Source: Candidatus Brocadia sp. WS118 (lineage in GTDB: Bacteria > Planctomycetota > Brocadiia > Brocadiales > Brocadiaceae). From it: 64,000 nt of DNA. Below, piece by piece: positions 19,843 through 28,875 of the stretch. Within the stretch, counting starts at the first letter, position 1. The number at the start of each line of letters is the position of its first letter. The stretch spans positions 39,856 through 103,855 of the forward strand of contig PHFX01000150.1 in the NCBI GenBank assembly GCA_007618135.1, read 5' to 3'. Position numbers and translations under genes: made by a program. Under the pieces are notes generated by a model that did not search any database, had not been told where the DNA came from, and saw only the letters and a list, made by a program, of their open reading frames with translations.

Positions 19843-19845
19843 GAA

Positions 19846-20820
19846 TTATTCTGTTTTTTTCACTTCCTCTTCAACAACGGATGCCGGTAAAGGTAAGTAA
19901 CCGTCTTTTACAACCACTTCCTGTCCCTCTTTGCTCAGGATAAATTTTACAAATTCCTTAACCAGAGGATCAAGCGGCTGCCCCGGCTTCTTATTAATAT
20001 AGACATAGAGAAACCTTGCCAGTGGATAAGAACCATTCATAACATTTTTCATGTCAGCTTCTTTATAGGGTTCTCCTTCCTTAAACGAAAGGGGTATAGC
20101 ACGCACGCCGGATGTCTGATAGCCAATGCCACTGTAACCCACGGCGTACCGGTCTTCGGTTGCACCCTGTACAACGGAAGCGGAACCTGGTTGTTCCTTT
20201 ACGGTACTCTTGAAATCGCCCTTATAGAGGGCACGTTCCTTAAAATAACCATAGGTGCCTGAGGCAGAATTACGCCCGTACAGACTTATTGGTTTGGCTG
20301 CCCAATCCCCGGTTAAGCCGAGCTGTCCCCATGTGGTAATATCTGACTTGTATCCACCCTTACGGGTCTTTGAAAAGATGGCATCGACCTGTGGCATACT
20401 TAAACCCTTCAGAGGATTATCCATGTTTACATACACGGCAAGTGCATCCAGGGATGTCCTGATGGCTGTGGGTCTATAGCCATATTTATTTTCAAAGGCA
20501 TCAATTTCCGTCGGCTTCATAGCCCTGCTCATGGGCCCCATCTGTGCTGTGCCTGAAATTAAGGCAGGCGGCGCAGTGGTAGAACCCTTGCCTTCTATCT
20601 GAACCTTTATATTCGGGTACACCCTGTTAAATCCCTCTGCCCAGTAAGTCATGAGGTTGTTCATGGTATCAGAACCAATGCTGTTCAGGTTTCCCGAAAC
20701 GCCGCCCACCTTGACATACGGTTTCAAAGGGTCATTAGCCACAACGATTCTGCTTGCTATAGCCAATCCCACCAGACTAAAACAAAAAATCGTTATTGAA
20801 AGCCATGTTTTTCTTACCAT
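19846..20820 (-). CDS. pstS: Phosphate-binding protein PstS
   Basis: A ~324-residue periplasmic phosphate-binding protein. A signal peptide covers about residues 1-30 (basic start, hydrophobic ITIFCFSLVGLAIA). Binding motifs are GSDTMNNL near the N-terminus, GKGSTTAPPALISGTAQMGPMSR, and GRNSASGTYGYFKE. ATG 20820 is chosen because AAAGGAG lies nine bases upstream; a longer open frame to 20877 adds an unlikely N-terminus. It is the first gene of pstSCAB-phoU. Confidence 0.95.
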   Translation of the reverse strand: MVRKTWLSITIFCFSLVGLAIASRIVVANDPLKPYVKVGGVSGNLNSIGSDTMNNLMTYWAEGFNRVYPNIKVQIEGKGSTTAPPALISGTAQMGPMSRAMKPTEIDAFENKYGYRPTAIRTSLDALAVYVNMDNPLKGLSMPQVDAIFSKTRKGGYKSDITTWGQLGLTGDWAAKPISLYGRNSASGTYGYFKERALYKGDFKSTVKEQPGSASVVQGATEDRYAVGYSGIGYQTSGVRAIPLSFKEGEPYKEADMKNVMNGSYPLARFLYVYINKKPGQPLDPLVKEFVKFILSKEGQEVVVKDGYLPLPASVVEEEVKKTE

Positions 20821-21012
20821 AGACTTTTTTCTCCTTTCGGTGTCTCCTGTCACGTTTGAGGACAGTATCTTACTCAAATTAATTAAGGAAGTCGACTTAT
20901 TTTTTTGAATGACGGTTGTCGTATTGTTTCAGCGCAGAGTGACATTTCGTGTTATTCTGTCATTCAGAGGGAGTGAATCGATCGAAGAATCTCATCTTTG
21001 AAATTCTAAATA
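20821..21012. repeat. pstS-porin spacer with palindromic repeat
   Basis: 20935-20995 contains a diverged copy of the CATTCTGAG...GAAGAATCT type. A separate pstS promoter may lie at 20860-20900, which is AT-rich, but I could not define it. Confidence 0.4.
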
Positions 21013-22551
21013 TTAAAATACGATCTGATATTGCAATCTAACCTGGTTTTCGCTTCCACTCTGTTCTCTGCCCCGTTCGTCCGAGTTCTCATAGTGTCCA
21101 ACATCTGCCTGGAGTTTGGAGCGATGAACTCCGGGGCGGAAGTAATAGTTTATACCCCCTGAGTATTCCCTTCCGATGTCATCAGAGACATCTTTATTCC
21201 GATCAAGGTAAGAATAACGGGCTGCAACCTCCAGCCTTTTGGGTATTACAAAATAGCCTGCCTGGCTGAAAAATCCGTTGGAATCGACTGAGTCACCACC
21301 GTGCTCCGGATCCGCACTCCTCATAAAATACTCATTGTGCCATGAGAAGCCACGGTATTTCATACTCAGTTCAAGAACTCCCTGGAGACCATCGGTATCC
21401 TCAAGCTTTTCATCCCTTTCCTTTGGGTTCACCACAACGGATGCTGCAACGGATGCCTTGAATTTTTCTGTAAATTTCAAATCCGATTCATCAATGGTGT
21501 CATATTTTCCAAATGGGTTATATCTCACGTTAAACACGTACATGAGTTCATTATCCAGATTGTCTTCCGTGCCTCTATCCTCGTCATCTTCACCTGCCCC
21601 CTGAAACATTGCTGCATGATATTCAAGGTGTCCGTCAAAGGGTTTGCCATAAATATCAAATCCATAATCACGGTCCTGGTCAAATTCTTCACTGGCAATG
21701 GCCCTGTCCTGGAAGAGGAGTTTCGCAGAGGTCGACATCCTTTGCTGGTTAAATGGCACTTTAAAATACCCAAGCTTTGCATTTAATTCAGGCAATGGAG
21801 TCCAGTATACATAAAAATCCCTCACACCCAAGTCAAAGCTATCCCCATCGAGTTCAACATAATAGTGTGTCATTTTGCTGTAGATGTTTCCTCCAAAGCA
21901 AAGCCTTGCCCGGCGGACATCCATATTCAGGGTATCATTTTCCCCAATATCCTCATTCCTGTCTTTATAGGAAGCACGGAATTGCATTCTGAAGCCTATT
22001 CCCAGGGAATAGGTATTATCGGCCGATTCAAAACCGATAGAAAACTTGTCCTCATCAGGGGTATATATGGTCGTCATTGCAGGCATGCCGAGCCCCATTT
22101 TCTTTCGTGCCTCATCTGTGGCAAGATAGTCTTCTACAACTTTTTTAACCTCTTCCTTTGTAACGGGCGCAGCCGCTTCACGGTTATTTGTGGCAAGATC
22201 GTCTTTAACAATTTGTTTAATATCTTCTTTACCGGCTGGCGGAGTTTTGATCTCCTCTGTTTGCGTCGTTGTGGTCTGAGGGACCATGGTATCTATACGG
22301 TTTTTTAAAACTTGTATTTGTTCTTGCTGTCTTGTTGCTAATTCAACCAACTGCTTCATTTGTTCTTGCTGTTTTGCAAACGATTCCTCCATCCGCTTCA
22401 ATTGCCATGTTAAATCTTCTGCCTCACCTCTGTATACTGCTTGAGGTTGTTCTGGCTGTTGGGCAAATACATCTTGCAAAACGCCACCGGTATATACACC
22501 GCCTAATACTATTGCAGACGATAAAATATACTTGCGCCATTTACTCCGCAT
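21013..22551 (-). CDS. Phosphate/pyrophosphate-selective porin (OprP/O family)
   Basis: A ~512-residue outer-membrane porin. It has a signal peptide (SAIVLGGVYTGGVLQDVFAQ), a periplasmic coiled coil at ~30-70 (QLKRMEESFAKQQEQMKQLVE), then a 16-strand-type barrel. The sequence shows OprP/O family features such as MDVRRARLCFGGNIYSKMTHYYVELDGD and KLGYFKVPFNQQRMSTSAKLLFQDRA, and a terminal aromatic residue (QYQIVF). Start 22551 is fixed by AAAGGAGG eight bases upstream. Its position next to pst and below a Pho-box candidate supports phosphate uptake. Confidence 0.88.
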   Translation of the reverse strand: MRSKWRKYILSSAIVLGGVYTGGVLQDVFAQQPEQPQAVYRGEAEDLTWQLKRMEESFAKQQEQMKQLVELATRQQEQIQVLKNRIDTMVPQTTTTQTEEIKTPPAGKEDIKQIVKDDLATNNREAAAPVTKEEVKKVVEDYLATDEARKKMGLGMPAMTTIYTPDEDKFSIGFESADNTYSLGIGFRMQFRASYKDRNEDIGENDTLNMDVRRARLCFGGNIYSKMTHYYVELDGDSFDLGVRDFYVYWTPLPELNAKLGYFKVPFNQQRMSTSAKLLFQDRAIASEEFDQDRDYGFDIYGKPFDGHLEYHAAMFQGAGEDDEDRGTEDNLDNELMYVFNVRYNPFGKYDTIDESDLKFTEKFKASVAASVVVNPKERDEKLEDTDGLQGVLELSMKYRGFSWHNEYFMRSADPEHGGDSVDSNGFFSQAGYFVIPKRLEVAARYSYLDRNKDVSDDIGREYSGGINYYFRPGVHRSKLQADVGHYENSDERGREQSGSENQVRLQYQIVF

Positions 22552-22636
22552 ATCAAAAACCTCCTTTTTTGAAATATCTCTATAAATGCTCAATAGTCTT
22601 GACTGCTTCTTTTTTTAGCTTTACTTTACTTTTTTC

Positions 22637-22793
22637 GTAACAATTTAGTATTTTGAAAAATGTAGCGCCGATCCCTTGTGGTCGGCTCCATTCGTTAGCA
22701 ATATTGGCGGGGGATAAACCACCCGCGCTACGTATTCCGTTTCTTGTGGATCACCTATAAATGGAAGGATTTTTCAAAAAGCTAAATCGATAC
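22637..22793 (+). repeat. Nested inverted-repeat element, copy A
   Basis: Bounded by GTAACAATTTAGTATTTTGA and its inverse TTTTCAAAAAGCTAAATCGA. The interior is itself palindromic and resembles the TAGCGCCGATCCCTTGTGGT repeat. The same ends bound different interiors at 25717-25931 and 33587-33722. Confidence 0.8.
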
Positions 22794-22954
22794 TTTTTCC
22801 ATATAACGCAAACTTAATGCCCATCCTTTCACCCGTTATTGTCTGAAAATACAGGAGAGACGAGGAAGTTTCTCTCTCGCACAGGGTTCGGTTGTCCTCA
22901 CCGGAGATTCCTATGAAAGGTTACATCATACAAATCTTTGAGAAAGTATAAATA

Positions 22955-22998
22955 GGTAGTGTTAAGGAATTATTAAGGAATTATTAATTTTGTGTTAA
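22955..22998 (-). promoter_or_regulatory. Candidate Pho box (four 11-bp repeats)
   Basis: Read on the minus strand the stretch is four consecutive 11-base units each beginning with TTAA: TTAACACAAAA, TTAATAATTCC twice, and TTAACACTACC. PhoB/PhoP sites are characteristically 11-bp direct repeats with TTAACA-like cores. It lies about 400 bases upstream of the porin, with an inverted-repeat element inserted between. Function is inferred from spacing only. Confidence 0.5.
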
Positions 22999-23817
22999 TA
23001 TATATTAGGAATTTTCAAACCAACGGTAGCGGTAAGACGCACCTTGCCACTACTCTGTTATAAAAGTCGCCGAAGGCCCAATTAAATGTAAAGGAATTTC
23101 AATGTAAAATTGTAGCGCTGGGTTTATCCCTGGCAATTGGCCGACCACAAGGGATCGGCGCTACGTCTCAAAAGATGCATTCAAAGAAAGAAGTCGTTGG
23201 GTTTTTGTCTTTTAAACCCCAACCTAATTTAATGTTTAAAAATATCAATCATTTGTAATTCCCTCTATCGGTAGGACAAGCGTCCCCGCTTGTCATTATG
23301 ATGTCAACCGAGGACGGTTGACCTACCTTATGGGATTAAGGGGTGTGTACATAATGCCGTAACACACCCGTGCCCATGTAGCGCGACCAGTCTGGTCGCC
23401 TTACAATGAGGGGAGTTTAAAATCGCTGCCGAAGGCAGCCTATTCAATGTTTAGGAATTTCAATTACCCCCCATAATCCCCCCGTTTACGGGGGGAAACA
23501 GGTGGGAAAGTAGCCGAAGGCCTAATTTAATATAGTAACCACTTAAAGAAAGTTGCCATTGCGAGGGCGTTAGCCCGAAGCAATCTTCCTATGAATGTCA
23601 TTCCGAGCAAAGCGAGGAATCTCGTGGGTTCGCTTCGCTCGGGCTCGCAACTTCGGCTTCGCCGTCGCTCGCAATGACCAGTGCATGTCAACTTATTTAA
23701 TTCGTTTACTGTATATTCATTTAGGCATTTAAAAGCTTTTTTAAGACAAAAGGTATTGCTATAAACATCAAAGATAGTATAATTTGAAAAATTTTACATG
23801 GGTTAACGATACGAATT
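22999..23817. repeat. Repeat-filled intergenic region upstream of murD
   Basis: No gene seen. 23085-23255 is the first half and 23452-23532 the second half of the ~225-base compound repeat also at 15678 and 42411. Between them sits a TCGGTAGGACAAGCGTCCCC palindrome (23263-23329) that recurs at 28029-28095. 23595-23690 holds a CATTCCGAGCAAAGCGAGGA palindrome. The last ~100 bases are AT-rich and should carry the murD promoter. Confidence 0.75.
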
Positions 23818-25200
23818 ATGCAGTACGATTTTAAAAACAAAAAGATTACGGTTATGGGGTTAGGCCTGTTTGGCGGCGGGGTGGGTGTTGCTCAGTTTCT
23901 TGCGAGACACGGCGCCCGTGTTACGGTAACTGATTTGAGGAACGCTACAGAATTATCACCTTCCATAAAACAGCTTGAAGGCCTTCCCATTTCCTATAAG
24001 CTTGGAGGACATTGCGACGAAGACTTTGCCAACGCAGATATGGTTATCGTTAACCCTGCTGTACCCAGAGATTCGAGGTTCATGCGCCTGGCAAGAAATA
24101 ACCAGGTGCCCATGGATTCCGAAATAAACATCTTCTTTCAATTATGTCCGGCTCCCATTATTGGCATTACGGGCAGCAACGGGAAGTCAACCACGACTAC
24201 CCTTACCGGAAACATATTGCAACAGACTCAACGCACGGTGTGGATTGGAGGAAATATCGGGAAATCATTACTGTTGCACCTTGAGGAGATACAACCATCC
24301 GACATCGTAGTCCTTGAACTTTCCAGCTTTCAGCTGGAAGAACTCCGCAACTCACAAACAAGCCCCCGCATCAGTGTGGTAACCAACATATCACCCAACC
24401 ACCTCGACCGATACCCCGGTATGAACGAGTATATCCAGGCCAAAAAAGGTATTATTGCATATCATAAACCATCGGATTATGCCATCCTCAATTACGACGA
24501 CCCGGAATTACGAAGATGGGAAAAGGAGTGCAAGGGTAACGTTTTATGGTATAGTACAAAGAACAGATTATCAGATGGCGCTTATATCGATGGTAATGCT
24601 ATGGTGCTTTCGGTGAAAGGCAAGGCAGCAACGATACCGTGTGTCTCCAACATTAAAATCCCCGGTATACACAACCTGCAAAACATCCTGGCTGCCGCTT
24701 GTGCCGCTTATCTCGCCGGTGCACATGAACAACACATTGAAAATACGATTACCTCCTTCCCCGGATTGGAACACCGCCTGGAATTTGTCCGTAACATCAA
24801 TGGCGTGCGGTATTACAACGACTCCAAGGCCACAACGCCTGAATCGGCTATGGCGGCTGTTACGGCATTCCAGTCACCTGTTATCCTTATCGCCGGTGGC
24901 TATGATAAAGGGAGCGACTTTGAGGAATTTGCCGGGGTCTGTGCAAAACACACGAGGACGGTTATTCTGATTGGGAAAACGGCGAAGAAGATACAGGAAC
25001 TCATCATCCTGAAGAGGGGACAAAAAGAAGCACCGTCAATCTTCACTCCCAATACCTTCAGAGAGGCGTTTCTACAGGCAACCGCGATAGCAAAATCCGG
25101 AGATGTTGTTCTGTTATCTCCCGCCTGTGCCAGTTACGACATGTTTCTTAATTATGAAGAGCGTGGAAGACAATTTAAGGACATGGTATCGGCCTTATAG
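23818..25200 (+). CDS. murD: UDP-N-acetylmuramoylalanine--D-glutamate ligase MurD
   Basis: A 460-residue Mur ligase that adds D-glutamate to UDP-MurNAc-L-Ala in peptidoglycan precursor synthesis. A Rossmann-like start (VMGLGLFGGGVGVAQFL) is followed by the ATP loop GITGSNGKSTTTT at 116-128, ELSSFQLE, TNISPNHLDRY, the central-domain HNLQNILAA, and the C-terminal YYNDSKATTPES and LLSPACASYDMFLNYEERG. All key motifs are intact. Together with murB at 61512 it indicates that peptidoglycan is made. Confidence 0.97.
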   Translation: MQYDFKNKKITVMGLGLFGGGVGVAQFLARHGARVTVTDLRNATELSPSIKQLEGLPISYKLGGHCDEDFANADMVIVNPAVPRDSRFMRLARNNQVPMDSEINIFFQLCPAPIIGITGSNGKSTTTTLTGNILQQTQRTVWIGGNIGKSLLLHLEEIQPSDIVVLELSSFQLEELRNSQTSPRISVVTNISPNHLDRYPGMNEYIQAKKGIIAYHKPSDYAILNYDDPELRRWEKECKGNVLWYSTKNRLSDGAYIDGNAMVLSVKGKAATIPCVSNIKIPGIHNLQNILAAACAAYLAGAHEQHIENTITSFPGLEHRLEFVRNINGVRYYNDSKATTPESAMAAVTAFQSPVILIAGGYDKGSDFEEFAGVCAKHTRTVILIGKTAKKIQELIILKRGQKEAPSIFTPNTFREAFLQATAIAKSGDVVLLSPACASYDMFLNYEERGRQFKDMVSAL

Positions 25201-25964
25201 TATTGGTACGAAAATACCCCGCACCCAGGCACTCTCCTATAAGAGGTGCGCAAACTTTCCCGCCCTTGACGGGAGGGAATAATGAAGGGTGACGTATTTT
25301 CATGACCTTCATGAGCCCTTGGCTTATGGATAGATATCTACACAAAACTGAATACGTAAAGCGTGTGTCCCCCGCTGGCGGGAGTTAAGGGGCATAAGCA
25401 CTCCATGTTTTTGATATTTTTTACACGGAATCCAATATCGAATATCGAACAAGGAATAATGAATGTCGGAGGATAAGAAAACTACATAGCGCAGCAAAGC
25501 CGCACCCAATTCTCCGTTGTGAAAGCGGGAGATTGCTTCGGAAAAGACCCCTCGCAATGACACATTCTATGCTTTGATGACATATGGTGCTTTGTCATTG
25601 CGAGCGAAGCGAAGCAATCTTTCTCTCATGAACAATCAGTACCTCCTGATAAGGGATAAATAGGCTGTGAAAAAACTTACAAAAAAAGAAGTTTTTACAC
25701 GGTAATACTATAATTCGTAACAATTTAGTTTTTTGAAGAAATATCGGGAAAAGCTCCGTTCGGAGCGATATATTTATAGACAAACCATTATGCCATAATC
25801 AAGCTCCATCGGAGCGGCATGTTGTTCCTGTGTCTCACCTGACGCTCCGATGGAGCTAAGGTTTTGTATATCGCATTTTCTATAAACATCCCACCCCTAC
25901 GGGACTGTTTTTCAAAAAGCTAAATTGTTACGTACTTTTAAATATTATTTTCAAAGGAATTATC
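25201..25964. repeat. Repeat-filled intergenic region
   Basis: No gene seen. 25434-25470 repeats the ATATCGAATATCGAACAAGG leader found before the four-helix remnant at 6125. 25590-25625 is a CATTGCGAGCGAAGCGAAGC repeat. 25717-25931 is copy B of the nested inverted-repeat element. The palindrome AGCTCCATCGGAGCG near 25800 with CGCTCCGATGGAGCT near 25845 lies inside it. Confidence 0.7.
25717..25931 (+). repeat. Nested inverted-repeat element, copy B
   Basis: Left end GTAACAATTTAGTTTTTTGA and right end TTCAAAAAGCTAAATTGTTA-C are inverse complements. The 170-base interior contains nested AGCTCCATCGGAGC-type palindromes unrelated to copies A and C. Confidence 0.85.
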
Positions 25965-26909
25965 ATGTTATTACAAATCGTTTTGCTATTTGCCGGCCTC
26001 GCCGGGCTCTATTATGGGGCTGAATGGCTTGTCGGAGGCGCTTCGAGATTCGCCCGATCATTTCACATCAAGCCCGTCGTCATAGGACTCACCATCGTCG
26101 CCTTCGGCACTTCGGCCCCGGAACTTGTCACCAGCATAACCGCTGGCATAAAGCATCTGAGCGATATTGCCATGGGGAATGTTATTGGGAGTAACATTGC
26201 CAATATTGGCCTTATCCTGGGGTTGTCGGCACTCGTTCGTCCCCTCACGATTGATATGAAACTCCTCTATCGCGAAATGCCAATTATGGTTGGTATCTCA
26301 TTCCTTTTATATTTCATGGGATGGGATGGTACCTTGAGCCGGACGGAAGGGGGTATCCTCTGTGGGGGTATCGTAATGTATACGTTCTATGTGTATCGCG
26401 TTGCCTTGAAGGAAACCAACGCTATTGTGCATGAGTATGAAGAATTTCTTGAACCAAAGAATACGAACAACAAAAATAATATATTCCTTATCCTTATCGG
26501 ACTCGGAGCACTCCTGGGAGGGGCGCATTTCCTGGTCCATGCTGCAATCTATATCGCCAAGGTCATAGGGATCAGTGAACTCGTTATTGGACTTACTGTA
26601 ATTGCGGTCGGGACATCTCTCCCGGAACTCGCTACATCCATGGTTGCTGCTATCCGCAAGGAATCAGATATCAGTGTTGGGAATGTGCTGGGGAGCAACA
26701 TCTTTAATATCCTTGCGGTGCTCGGCATCTCCTCGATAATCCAACCGTTATCCATCAATACGACTTCCCTCGTCGTTGATATGCCGGTCATGCTGTTCTT
26801 CAGCATCTTCCTCATACCTCTCATTACCTGGAAGTTTGTGCTTACTCGTGAGCAAGGAGTCTTTTTGCTGATGGGATACGGTATCTACGTACTCTGGTTA
26901 TTGAAGTAA
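25965..26909 (+). CDS. Calcium/sodium antiporter (CaCA family)
   Basis: A 314-residue, ~10-TM inner-membrane exchanger that expels Ca2+ using a cation gradient. The two inverted alpha repeats are clear: GTSAPELVTSITAGIKHLSDIAMGNVIGSNIANI in the first half and GTSLPELATSMVAAIRKESDISVGNVLGSNIFNI in the second, with the ion-binding Glu in each PEL. A loop at ~150-165 is acidic (HEYEEFLEP). Its end overlaps the convergent heptosyltransferase gene by 12 bases. Confidence 0.94.
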   Translation: MLLQIVLLFAGLAGLYYGAEWLVGGASRFARSFHIKPVVIGLTIVAFGTSAPELVTSITAGIKHLSDIAMGNVIGSNIANIGLILGLSALVRPLTIDMKLLYREMPIMVGISFLLYFMGWDGTLSRTEGGILCGGIVMYTFYVYRVALKETNAIVHEYEEFLEPKNTNNKNNIFLILIGLGALLGGAHFLVHAAIYIAKVIGISELVIGLTVIAVGTSLPELATSMVAAIRKESDISVGNVLGSNIFNILAVLGISSIIQPLSINTTSLVVDMPVMLFFSIFLIPLITWKFVLTREQGVFLLMGYGIYVLWLLK

Positions 26910-27944
26910 TTCCAAACATCTCTCAGCAACCGTTTCCGGTTGTATCTGCGTCATGCAGCGATGATCCTTCGGACAGATCTTTAAATGACAGGCGAGGCAG
27001 TCCACGTCTGCCCGAATTACCTGCCCTATTTCCGCTGGTGTATGGGTATACCGCGGGTCATTTGGTCCCATGAGAGTTACGACCGGTCTCTTAAAGGCAA
27101 CGGCAATATGCCGGGGGCCTGAGTCAACCGTGAGCAATAAGGAGCATCTTTTGATAAGCGCCTTGAGGACGTCGAGCGAAATAACCTCATGAGCCAGATT
27201 GATCACCTTGGACTTTGCTGCCTGCTCAATGTCGGTTGCCAATTGTGCTTCATGGGGAGCGCCTACGACGGCTACCGTGCATGCCCATTGGCTTTTTATA
27301 ATGTCTGCTGTCCTGGCGAATCCTTCTGCCGTCCAGCATTTTGAAGATCCATACGCGGCTCCCGGATTTAACAAAATGAAGTGACGTCCGTTGTTCAGAT
27401 GATATTTTTCACCGATTTCGTCTACACGACGCTGTGCAGCCACGGAAACAAAGAGCTCCAGGTCTTTCGATCGCACTTCACAGCCAACCGCAGTGCACAA
27501 GCGCAAATAATAGTCTCCCATGTAAGTCGGAAGGAAGCGGCCATGTTCAGATAACCGGTGTATTCCATCGGTAAGCAGCCATGAACGGGCGTCTCGCCTG
27601 TACCCGATACGCTGTTTTACGCCGCTGAACCAAAACATGCAAGCGGAGCTAAAGGAATTGGGAAAGAGAAATCCCATATCATATTTTCCGGCACGAATGC
27701 GCTGTATCAAAGAAATAAAATGTGTCTGCCGAAATGCCTGGTCTTTTGCATCCAAAAGGAGAAGTTCGTCAAACCAGGGGGCGTCTTCAACGAGCTTCTG
27801 AACATAAGATTTTAAGAGCAGGGCTATTTTAGCGTCTGGAAAATTTTCCCTGATACAACGGAAGGCAGGGGTGGCCATAACTACGTCACCCACCCAATTC
27901 GGTGAACGGATAATAATTTTGCCTATATTGGTTGGTTTATTCAA
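26898..27944 (-). CDS. waaF: Lipopolysaccharide heptosyltransferase II
   Basis: A ~348-residue GT9 glycosyltransferase that adds heptose to the LPS inner core. It begins IIIRSPNWVGDVVMATPAF, the typical WaaF N-terminus, and shows LNPGAAYGSSKCWTAEGFA and LLTVDSGPRHIAVAFKRPVVTLMGPNDPR in the nucleotide-sugar domain. TTG 27944 is chosen because CAGGAG lies five bases upstream; an upstream ATG at 27995 would add a low-complexity tail. The C-terminus has several cysteines (CLACHLKICPKDHRC), common in planctomycete and deltaproteobacterial members. Confidence 0.9.
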   Translation of the reverse strand: MNKPTNIGKIIIRSPNWVGDVVMATPAFRCIRENFPDAKIALLLKSYVQKLVEDAPWFDELLLLDAKDQAFRQTHFISLIQRIRAGKYDMGFLFPNSFSSACMFWFSGVKQRIGYRRDARSWLLTDGIHRLSEHGRFLPTYMGDYYLRLCTAVGCEVRSKDLELFVSVAAQRRVDEIGEKYHLNNGRHFILLNPGAAYGSSKCWTAEGFARTADIIKSQWACTVAVVGAPHEAQLATDIEQAAKSKVINLAHEVISLDVLKALIKRCSLLLTVDSGPRHIAVAFKRPVVTLMGPNDPRYTHTPAEIGQVIRADVDCLACHLKICPKDHRCMTQIQPETVAERCLELLQ

Positions 27945-28672
27945 TGAAACTCCTGATTTATGAGGATTGTGGTGAGCATTTAAATTCCTCTGCAATCACC
28001 TAACGCAGCAAAGCCGCAAACAAATTCACTCTATCGGTAGGACAAGCGTCCCCGCTTGTCATTATGATGTCAACCGGGGACGGTTGACCTACCTCAGGGA
28101 TTTAAGGAGGTGTAAAACACTCGCAAAAAAGATTTTGTCAGATAATATTAGAGGATTTTACTGAATGCCCTCATACGTTGTCAAGCCGGGGGTTATTTCC
28201 GGAGTGGTGCTGTATATTATTTTCATTGGTTGTAATGGAATGCTGGCAATGGAAGGTATTCGGTTTCTCATGTTCCTGGTTCATTAAATCTATAGCAGTG
28301 AATATTTGGTGTGTATGAACTAAAAAGAGAAGATATTCATGCATGTTCTGCAGTGTGCAGATGCGTTAGAGCAGATTATTAGTAAGTTACTTCGTGATAC
28401 CGTGCCAGGCTTTTTTAAGCAATGAGATGGGAGTGAGGTGGGCTTTATCATGTCATGAATCTTTGGCGTGGGTTCAGACAAACGCTTAACCGAACGGTTA
28501 AACGGAGCAAACCCACCCCTGAGTCCCCTCCCCGGAGGGGATTAAGGGTGGGTATTGTGAAGGTAGATATATTGTAAAAAACAGCGCCTTAATCTACCCC
28601 ACCCACTGTTCACTTTGAAAAATAAAAAATTTGGAATATTATGATAATTATGGTAATTTATTTCAAAAATTT
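27945..28672. other. Intergenic region with palindromes
   Basis: 28029-28095 is the second copy of the TCGGTAGGACAAGCGTCCCC palindrome. 28513-28555 holds ACCCCTGAGTCCCCTCCCCG and its inverse, related to 30888-30935 and 48424-48490. Apart from a possible 40-codon frame at 28165 I see no gene. Confidence 0.6.
28165..28287 (+). CDS. Possible small membrane protein
   Basis: A 40-residue frame from ATG 28165 with GAGG about 12 bases upstream. Its middle is hydrophobic (VISGVVLYIIFIGCNGMLAM), which would make one membrane span. It is isolated in repeat-rich DNA and resembles no family I recognise. It may be chance. Confidence 0.25.
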   Translation: MPSYVVKPGVISGVVLYIIFIGCNGMLAMEGIRFLMFLVH

Positions 28673-28783
28673 GTGAACCTTATTACATGCCCAAATAGCC
28701 GTATAATAAGTCTCTAGTAAACGTATTATATGTACTAATAGCCGTAAAATAAGACGGCTATTAGTACGGATATTTCATGTTGG
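28673..28783 (+). repeat. ~110-base palindromic repeat, copy 1
   Basis: Starts GTGAACCTTATTACATGCCC and contains the hairpin TACTAATAGCCG...CGGCTATTAGTA at 28734-28767. A near-identical copy is at 50308-50413. Each copy lies within about 100 bases upstream of a coding sequence (methyltransferase here, PPOX protein there). Confidence 0.85.
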
Positions 28784-28875
28784 GTGCCTGCAAAGCAGGA
28801 TGCTGTAGTCAGAATTAAAGCTATACCTATGGAATGATATAAGTAGAACTTGACAAACGAGAAAAAGGAGTAACA

